Assembly: GCA_947462335.1 (NCBI GenBank)
Contig: OX381717.1
Span: forward strand, 45,861,523 to 45,925,522
Direction: 5' to 3'
DNA: 64,000 nt
DNA from: Harmothoe impar
Lineage: Eukaryota; Annelida; Polychaeta; Phyllodocida; Polynoidae
Shown one piece after another: positions 50,354 through 64,000 of the stretch. A program made the position numbers and the translations under genes. The notes under the pieces are model-generated. The model saw only the letters and a program-made list of their open reading frames with translations. It did not search any database and was not told the origin of the DNA. How positions within the stretch are numbered: position 1 is the first letter of the stretch; each line of letters opens with the position of its first letter.

Positions 50354-51672
50354 GGTCACTTTTGATCATCTAAAACTAGGTCAGAATGGAAAGCTATGAA
50401 TTCTATATCAATTCTTAAAGCAGACTAAGCTATGTTGAAAAACATTGGATTTTGAATTTGAATGTAGCCCCATGTATGACTTACTTATTTCAACCTCATT
50501 TGCATAATATGCTCCAAATCTAGATCACACGTTTGACATGTTTAAAAGGCATAACACCCAGTCACCATATACTTTGATAGGTGCATTTTCAGCAAAAAAA
50601 AGGGAGGCACTTGGAATTTTTAATTGTAAGGCCATTTTAGACTATATAAAAACTAGGTCAAGTTGAAAAGCTCAAAATTCTGTATTGAATTTTATAGCAG
50701 ACTCTCATATTCTGAATACATTGAACATTCACTTTAAATGCAGCCCCATATATTCTAATATGAAAATATGGACCTATTTTACCTGATTTGCATAATTCAC
50801 ATAATTGTGCTCCAAGTCTAGATTACAAGTTGAAATTTAGTTTATGGGCATAGCTTAGAGCACAAATATGCAAGTTATGCAAATGATGTTAAGGTAGGTC
50901 AGTATATTATGTATAGGGCTTCATTCTAATTGGAGATTTAATGTATTCAAAATGGGAGAATTTGCCTTAAAAAGCAAAATAGATATTAGACCTAGATTCA
51001 GATGGTCCAAATGACCTAATATTCAAAATTCCAGGTCCTCCGATTTCCTCCTCAAAACGCACCTATAAAATATTGTTATTATGTAATGTTGCCTTGATAG
51101 TATGCATTTAAACTAAATTTAAACTTGTGATCTAGACTTGGAGCATGAATATGCAAATTATGCAAATGAAGTTCAAGTAGGTCAGTACATTTAAATTAGA
51201 CATTTTGAGGACTTAGGGCACATACATAGGGCTGCATTCAAATTGAAAATTCAATGAAATCAACCTAGGAGAGTCTGCAATATAAATTTTATTGAACCAG
51301 TAAATGTATTCCACACAAAACCAGACAAGTTAAATTGGGTTAATAACACTTATTGGGGATTTTGTTAAATCAAGAAGTGGGACGGGGTTGAGATGAGGTC
51401 ACAACGTTTGGTCTTATTCATAAGACTTCATCAGGCGGTGAAATTTTAGAGCATTTAAATTTGACCTAGATTTAGACAGTCCAAAGTGACCTAACGATTC
51501 AAAATTCCAGGTGTCTCTCATTTTTTTGCCCAAAAGGGATTTATCAAGGTATATGTTGACTAGCTTTTGTGCCTTTTTAACAAATTAAAACTTGTGATAC
51601 CGACTTGGAGCTCAAATATCCAAATTATGCAAATGAGGTTGAAATAGGTTAGTATATCTATATTAGATAAGT
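50354..51672. repeat. old diverged tandem repeats
   Basis: Successive blocks of about 240-350 bp share aaattccaggt..cctccc, tgcaaatgaggtt and atgcagcccca words with heavy divergence. The array at 51673 appears to derive from this family. No gene. Confidence 0.5.
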
Positions 51673-57698
<6,026 letters not shown>

Positions 57699-57758
57699 TG
57701 CACTCTGGCCACCACTATACATACATGAAACAATTGTAAGTACTCATCAGTTGTTCAA

Positions 57759-57827
57759 GCCTATATATATATATATATATATATAAATATATATATATAT
57801 ATTTATTTATATATATATATATATTTA
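57759..57827. repeat. (TA)n microsatellite
   Basis: About 69 bp of TA dinucleotides with a few TTT interruptions, at the left edge of the decayed gypsy element. Confidence 0.85.
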
Positions 57828-59813
57828 GTAGCAGGCGGGAGAGGGGTCGGCCGTACGGGCACCCCTGTCGCTGCAGTCTTGGCCGGGGTGGTTCCGCAGG
57901 CAGGGAAGTTCTCGGCCGGAACCATGTCGGCCGGGCCAAAGTCGGCTGGGACGGTACTCGGGGAGGGGACGCTGGAGGGATATATAAGGGAGTGCATCGG
58001 GGAGTATGGGCAGTTTGTGTTGGACTACGATAAATAAAGGATCTCTTGGTAAACCGCAAGGCTGGCTGTTGTGTTCTTCGTGATATGCACATGATATCTC
58101 TACATTGGGTACAACATTGAGATCAGCATGTTGGTGGACACAGGGGCTTCAATTAGCATGGTGTCCAGCCGCTGGTGGGAACGACGCACCCCGCCAATAG
58201 AGCTGGAACAACATGATCGGACCGTAGCATGCGCGGATGGGCGCCCTATGTGAGTGAGAGGACGGGCCGAGGCAGTACTGGCGATAGCGAGAGAAAAGAT
58301 GAGGCTGAGCGTTCCTAGTGGCCGACATCTCCCCAGAGGGAATATTGGGGGCTAACCTACTGCAGGGAAACGGAATCCTGGTGGATATGAACAGGGAGCG
58401 CCTCCTATGGGAGGAAGGCGGGGGCGAGCCCCCTGCCACCAAGAAAGCACGACCCCCGGACGGCGGAGCGGTACTGGTGCAGGACTGCTACATCCCGGCC
58501 AGAGGGGAAGTGGTGGCAACTGCCCAGCTGTGGGGATGGGACACCATGGAGCAGGGATTGTACTGTATCATAGAAGGATTTCCGGAGAATAAACAAAAGA
58601 GGGGTTCCGGGTCGGCTGGGGGATAGTAGCACAAGACTGGTGGGGACGAACCCCCTGTCATACTGCTTAATGTAGGGTCGGCGGCCCTATGGCTCTGACA
58701 GGAGACCTGCCTAGGGCGGTTAACGTTGCTGGATGAGGACGAGGGCGACGGGCGCGGCGCGGACATGTGTGCCGCGGCCGGAGTGATGGCGCATCAGGCC
58801 GAACGAGCTGAGGGGGTGGTGAGCACCCTGATGAAGCAACGACCCCGCCGGCTAGCCTCCCACAAGCGGGCGGAGGCGGAGAAGAAGGTGGGGGAGATGT
58901 TGGATTGGGGATAATCGAGCAGTCCACCAGCCCGAGGGCCTCACCGGTGGTGCTGGCCAGGAAGAACGATGGGCGGCTGCGCTTCTGCATTGATTACCGG
59001 AAACTAAACGCGGTAACGAAGAAGGATGCGTACCCCATATCCCGCATAGATGACTCCTTGGATACCCTGGGGGGTGCGTCCTGGTTCAGCACCATGGATC
59101 TAATGAACGGGTATCAGCAGGTGGCAATGAAGGAGGAGGACCGGGAGAAGACGGCGTTCGTCTCCCACAGTGGGTTGTTCCAGTACAAAGTTATGCCATT
59201 CGGCCTATGTAATGCCCCGTCCACCTTCAAGAGGCTGATGGAGGTAACCCTGAAGGGGCTCCACTGGAAGAGTTGCCTGGTCTGCTTAAATGACATCATA
59301 GTGTTCTGCTCAGACCTGAAGACGCACCTGGAGCGGGTGGCCGAGGTGTTGCAGCGGCTGGTACAAGCAGGCCTAAAGGTAAAGCCGAGGAAATGCCAAC
59401 TAGCGAGGAGGGCGCAGTCAGTGGGGGAGGTGAGGAGCTTCCTGGGGCTGGTAGGGTACTACTGTCAAGGACTTTGCTTCCATTATGAAGGCCCTGTCGG
59501 CTCTACTGACTCCGCCCCTATCCTCAGCTACCCGGAACTGGCCGGGGCGCTGATCCTGGATACGGACGCCAGCAACCATGGGTTGGGAGCGGTGTTGTGT
59601 CAGAAGCAGGGGGAGCACGAGAAAGTTCTGACGTACTGTTCTGAAGAAAAGTTCTGAAGAAATTCCGCCACTACTTGGTGGGTTGGCCGGTCTTAATACG
59701 GACCGACCACGCCGCACTAAGGTGGGTAACCAACTTCAAAGAGCCGGAGGGGCAAGTAGCACGATGGCTGCAGGTCCTGGGGATGCATGACTTCACCATC
59801 CAGCATTAAACAA
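57828..59813 (+). mobile_element. decayed second Ty3/gypsy element
   Basis: Starts with an LTR-like GC-rich block (57830-58100) with a TATA box at 57980-57987 and AATAAA at 58033-58038. Then, without gag, a protease core (LVDTGAS near 58130), a protease-RT linker (58318-58626), reverse transcriptase and part of RNase H (58905-59810). Frames differ between segments, so it is non-functional. The sequence stops at HDFTIQH, where foldback element 6 begins. Confidence 0.75.
58905..59657 (+). pseudogene. gypsy reverse transcriptase/RNase H fragment with mutated active site
   Basis: A 250-aa frame shows RT motifs LRFCIDYRKLN, FSTMDLMNGYQQ and MPFGLCNAPSTF. The catalytic box reads CLNDIIVF, so one of the two aspartates of Y-x-DD is replaced by Asn and the Tyr is lost. 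About 25-30 residues between the RT thumb and RNase H are missing. RNase H LILDTDASNHGLGA is present; the frame then breaks at 59657 and continues in another frame to about 59808. Confidence 0.8.
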
Positions 59814-61303
59814 CCCCTATCTCACAAATATTTGTAGGATAGGGGATATTTGAGGGATAGGGACATGTCAGGCCCCTATCCTACAAACAATCCCTAGGTA
59901 TCAAAAGCCCTATCCATCAAAAACCTTTGTAATAATATAACGGGAGAACGGCCAAGGACTTAAAATAGACTAGATTGATGGCCGAATGATATATAATAAC
60001 TACATGTTTAGGCCGGGAGAAGGGTGGAAACTGAGGGATCTAGAATGGCCATTTTGGAATGAAGACAACTCATGTGGAATCAAAACAAGACACTGTCATG
60101 TTGGCTTTGGGTGACAAAAAGGACATATATTGTCAGTAAACGATACAGAAGATGAATACTAATCACAGGTCAGCAATATGAATAATGTATATAAATTGAG
60201 ATCTAGTTAAATACTCACCAAAAGTCTAAAAGGAATGGAGCTGGCTCAACATGCTTCTGGTTCTGGTTCAAGGTACATCTGCCTTCAAAAGACCAGCCGC
60301 CAATCAAATGGCCCAATCTGGGTCAGGTGATTGGCAACCAAGGAATGTTTATCATCCCAACCAGACTATTTAGTTAAATACACAATTATACAGGAATGGC
60401 AGATGCTAAATCATAGGCCCAATGTTAGATATGATATGGAGGTAAATAGTCAACAAAGATTGGGAACATTTTTGTAGTAAACCCTGGGAAAGAGATCACG
60501 GGCGTAATAGACGCAGTCTGCTTGCTGCGGCGATCTGCGGCGGCGGTGGCGCGCGGAACTAACCCTTTCCCGCCACAATAATTTCTATGACTATTTCTTG
60601 CTTCTGCAGCAAGGAAGTATGCCTCACAATAAGTTAAGGGTACCTTCTGGGCTTAATATCTATAGCCTGCAGACTGATACCTGTTATCACTTTGTACTCT
60701 CTAAAATCCCCCTACTCCTGCTTGTACCAACCACAGTATGTTGATGTCAACCAGATGGTCAGTCACTTAAGGGGGAGCGGAAGGTTGATGTACGACCACC
60801 AGGGTGGTTTGGTAAGTTGACAAGGGGGGAGGGTGACTGGTCAGTCCCGTGCAGGGAAGGCAACAAGTGACAATAAACATGCACAATGGGTCTAGACCCT
60901 GGGGTCTGGACAGAATGTGCCACTGACTTAATTATAATGTACCACTGTCTGAATGTACCTGGTCGTGCAAATGGTACATTGCGACCACTGCACGACCACT
61001 GCAAGACCACCTTGGTAGTATATTGTGACTGGTACATTGTGACAGTGATACATTAATCATAGGATTCGAGGCCAGCTTTCACAGACCTCAGCCAGTCTAG
61101 CCCCTCCCGTTTCCCTTATTTCAGACCATTTTGAGGAATAGGGACATGGAAAAAATATTTGTGGCTTTGGGACTTCACATCGGCCCTATGTCTCAAACCG
61201 TTTTGAGGGATAGGGGCTGTTTGGCATATAGGGACTTCACCTGGTCCCTATCCCTCAAACGGACCAATTGTGAGGGATAGGGGCCTTTTGAGGGATAGGG
61301 GCC
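59814..61303. mobile_element. foldback element 6, words cccctatcc(t/c)(a/t)caaa
   Basis: The left end (59814-59940) and right end (61130-61303) carry gagggatagggg / cccctatccctc words in both orientations; the outer words mirror each other (cccctatctcacaaa and ttttgagggatagggg). The interior of about 1.2 kb has no ORF of coding character. Same architecture as foldback 4, different word. Confidence 0.5.
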
Positions 61304-61662
61304 TCACACGTGTCAGGGCTGAGAGGTGGTGGGTAGTGGGAGGCTAGACCATACCTCTGCCCTATATAAACGACACTACATACAGCACCCCTCCCCCCCC
61401 CCCACACACACACCTCCCACATGCACTTCTGTCCTTAGCAACGACTTCACATATGACCATAGGCAGCAGTGCCCCCTTGTGCAAATTGAAGAAAGCACAC
61501 ATTGACCAATATGATATTTGCAGAGATTGACTACTTTTGCTGAAAATACCACTATATCCACATATATATGCAATATGTCTTAAAGGATTATTTAAAACAG
61601 TATGATTGCAGTGGAATGTTCTGGTGTTCTCATATTATTCAAAACCTCCGGATGTGGTCTTC
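61304..61662. other. intergenic, no gene seen
   Basis: Poly-C/CA-rich stretch at 61388-61414; otherwise nothing supported. Confidence 0.35.
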
Positions 61663-62409
61663 AAGGATACTCTCTACCCTCCTCTTTCCAGGCAGAAAAT
61701 ACACATTAAATGATCCATCACTTGATGAGTTCATGTCCCAGTATTACCTATTATACATCATAATGACCATATATGATGCCCCTTTAAAATTTCTTGGGTT
61801 TAAATGGCTGTTGCTAGGGAAGGAATGTAAATGGAACAAAAACGTTCTATTTTAGGTTATTTTTCTTTGAACAGCCCTATGGGGTGGGATATCATTAGAA
61901 TTAACATATTTGATGATTTGAATGTAATCTAGACATGATTTAGCAGGGAACCGTCTTTTTGTTAATGGATGATCCTATTATTAAGGTCTACAGAGTTATT
62001 CAAAGTAAGAAAATTGGAAAAAAGTGGGGATTTTCCAATTTTATCGATTTTCTCCCTACTTTTTTACTTTAAATAGATCTGTAGACCTTAATAATAGGAT
62101 TATTCACTAACCTAAAGACGGTTCCCTGCTAAAATATGTCTAGATTACATTCAATTCCTCAAAAATGTCAATTTTGATGATTTTTCATCCAAAAGGCCTG
62201 TTCAAAAAAGAATTACTCAAAAAAGAACGTTTTTGTTCCATTCACATTCCTTCCCTAGCAGTGGCCATCTAAACCCAAGGAAATTGAAAGGGGCATAGTA
62301 TAGGGTCATAATGATGTATAATAAGTAATGCTCCGACAAAAACTCATCAAGTTATGGATCATTGAATGTGTATTTTTTGCCTGGAAAGAGGAGGGTAGAG
62401 AGTATCCTT
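61663..62409. mobile_element. 750-bp near-complete palindrome
   Basis: Starts aaggatactctctaccctc and ends with its complement; arms of about 365 bp remain alignable along their whole length (for example cctagcag...aaacccaagg against ccttgggtttaaatggctg-type sequence) with a centre near 62035 (attggaaaa...ttttccaat). No ORF. Probably a foldback transposon or inverted duplication. Confidence 0.75.
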
Positions 62410-63245
62410 AAGGTTGATATTGGGTCCAAGGGGAACCGGCTGGACAAAACTCTGAAATTCTAGCTACTAGTTCATTTTGACCCACGCCCATGGGTCCATG
62501 AAGAAACAATAAATCATAATTTTTAATTTAACTATCAATTGAAAGATTGACTAGAGTCCAAACCAGAAGCTACACATCTCTGGATCAGTAATCCCTGGAT
62601 TAATTCCACCCTTATCCCCCTTGTCTGTCTGATACACAAGTCACAAGGTCAACACAAATAAGTGACAGAGATAATATAAATAAAATTATCTCAAGGCACA
62701 GAAAGATAAAAGTTAGGCCCAGCTGGAGCTTTACCTTCACTCTGTATACACCTGATGAAGCTGGGAACAGCTGAAACTCAATCCAGAACCTCACTCAACC
62801 TGCAGTGTGACTCAAACATTGGTACTAGAAAATCTTTGAATTTTTTAATTTTTTCACTCAGAAATTTCTAAAATAAAATTTAGAATGGTGTTCAATATTG
62901 AACACAACTGAATAATTTCTTAATTGAATTTATTCAGGCACAATTTCGAAATTGTTTTCTGTAGTGAAACCCAAACATTGGGACTAAATGTTTGGATATG
63001 ACCTGAATCCACATGTCAACCAATGACATGCAGTCAAACTATGTCAAGTTGAGGTCAGCAGACATGTCTCCTGGGGTGAGCGGCAAAAGGACTTACCTGA
63101 TTCAGTTCTGATTGAGTAGTGTTAGAGTGTACAACAACCCCTCGTCCTTTTCCTTGCGACTTTTTCAATCTAGACGGGAAGCCAGTGTGAATTTTCATTG
63201 GAACCCCCGAAATCCAAGATAGCTGCCATATTTGGAATTTTTTTC
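62410..63245. other. intergenic, no gene seen
   Basis: A small palindrome cccaaacattgggactaaatgtttgg-like lies near 62970. No coding exon supported. Confidence 0.35.
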
Positions 63246-63660
63246 AATAGTCTGATATACAATCGTTATTTATTGACCAATAAAGCTGTGTAATATATAT
63301 GGATGTGGACTAACAAGGAAAATATTTTTTGTTATGATCTGGCTCATATGGTAACCATGGCAACCAGATAAATGTAAAAAATGACATATTTTTCATATAA
63401 TTCTGCTATAATATCCTTGTTTATTAACGAATAAAGTTGTGTAAGAGCTCAAAATGACTGTATGGGTGGTGGCTAGCAAATGAACCCCTTTTTGCTAAGA
63501 TTTAACTTATATGGTAACTATGGTAACCAAATAAATGTAAAAAATGACACTTTTTTCATATAATTCTGCTATAAAATCTTTGTTTATTGAACGAAATAGT
63601 TGTGTAATAGCCCAAATTCATGACCATATGGATGGTGGCTAACAAATGGAAAAATTAGGA
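63246..63660. repeat. three diverged tandem copies of a 155-160-bp unit
   Basis: Units include tctgctataa, tttattgaacgaa(t)aa and atggtaaccatggcaacc, starting near 63246, 63400 and 63560, with about 10-20 percent differences by eye. Confidence 0.7.
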
Positions 63661-63910
63661 AATCCCTTTGTCGGCCTCGCCAGGTAGTCTAACATAAGGT
63701 ATACAACTACTAGTAGGTTATGGAAGGTTCAGGGGGAAGTTGAGGCGGTAATGCTGAATGGGTGCTAATTGGTGTGGTCAAATGGGAGGCTACCTGGTGC
63801 ACGGTGGTGGGGGTCAACGACCTCTCAGCATGGGGTCTCACCCAATACTCCCATTCTGAGAAGCAGCAATGACAGTAGGCTAAGTCTCACGACTTGGTAA
63901 CAATTGGATC

Positions 63911-63974
63911 GTCTTTGACCGGGTGACGCCTTTGACTGGGTGACGTATTTGACCGGGTGACGTCTTTGACCGGG
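63911..63974. repeat. 17-bp tandem repeat, probably part of a MITE leaving the window
   Basis: Nearly four units of gtctttgaccgggtgac. The complement, tcaaagacgtcacccgg, differs at only two or three bases from the 17-bp unit at 44535-44604. Confidence 0.6.
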
Positions 63975-64000
63975 AAGCATTATTATAGCATAAATTAGGC

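Overview
This window is animal nuclear DNA, most likely from a marine invertebrate. The signs are spliced genes with GT-AG and GC-AG introns, AATAAA polyadenylation signals, secreted LDL-receptor class A (LDLa) proteins, a 10-exon type II membrane glycoside-hydrolase-like gene of the SLC3A1/rBAT type, metazoan Ty3/gypsy elements, and a very high load of inverted-repeat transposons and minisatellites. The species cannot be fixed from sequence alone. A deuterostome such as a cephalochordate, hemichordate or echinoderm is a guess.

Layout. 1-11260 is a large, apparently intact Ty3/gypsy retrotransposon whose left LTR lies outside the window. It carries gag, pol and an unusual third ORF of 803 aa, with a DNA transposon nested between pol and ORF3. 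11.9-23.9 kb holds three minus-strand paralogues of one gene (signal-peptide exon, short acidic exon, LDLa exon). Copies B and C are complete, with 6 and 9 LDLa modules; copy A shows only exons 1 and 2. 24-40 kb has no gene I can establish. It is packed with foldback and inverted-repeat elements, several built from arrays of short 'words' in both orientations, plus minisatellites and one candidate exon at 28.2 kb. 40.45-48.67 kb is the minus-strand SLC3A1-like gene, which I assembled as ten phase-consistent coding exons (651 aa). Its introns contain a 2.2-kb inverted-repeat element with a broken ORF and smaller MITEs. 49.3-51.7 kb holds MITEs and old diverged repeats. 51.7-57.7 kb is a six-copy tandem array with a G-rich 9-bp minisatellite in each copy and an 1800-bp higher-order repeat. 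57.8-59.8 kb is a decayed second gypsy element. 59.8-64 kb is inverted repeats and tandem repeats.

Functionally, only the LDLa cluster and the SLC3A1-like gene look like host protein-coding genes. The first encodes secreted proteins made mostly of calcium-binding LDLa modules. The second encodes a membrane-anchored alpha-glucosidase-fold protein that keeps its catalytic triad but lacks a cysteine in the juxtamembrane stretch. The rest is mobile DNA. The most unusual features are the gypsy element with a third ORF and the recurring foldback elements that share one architecture but are built from different repeated words.
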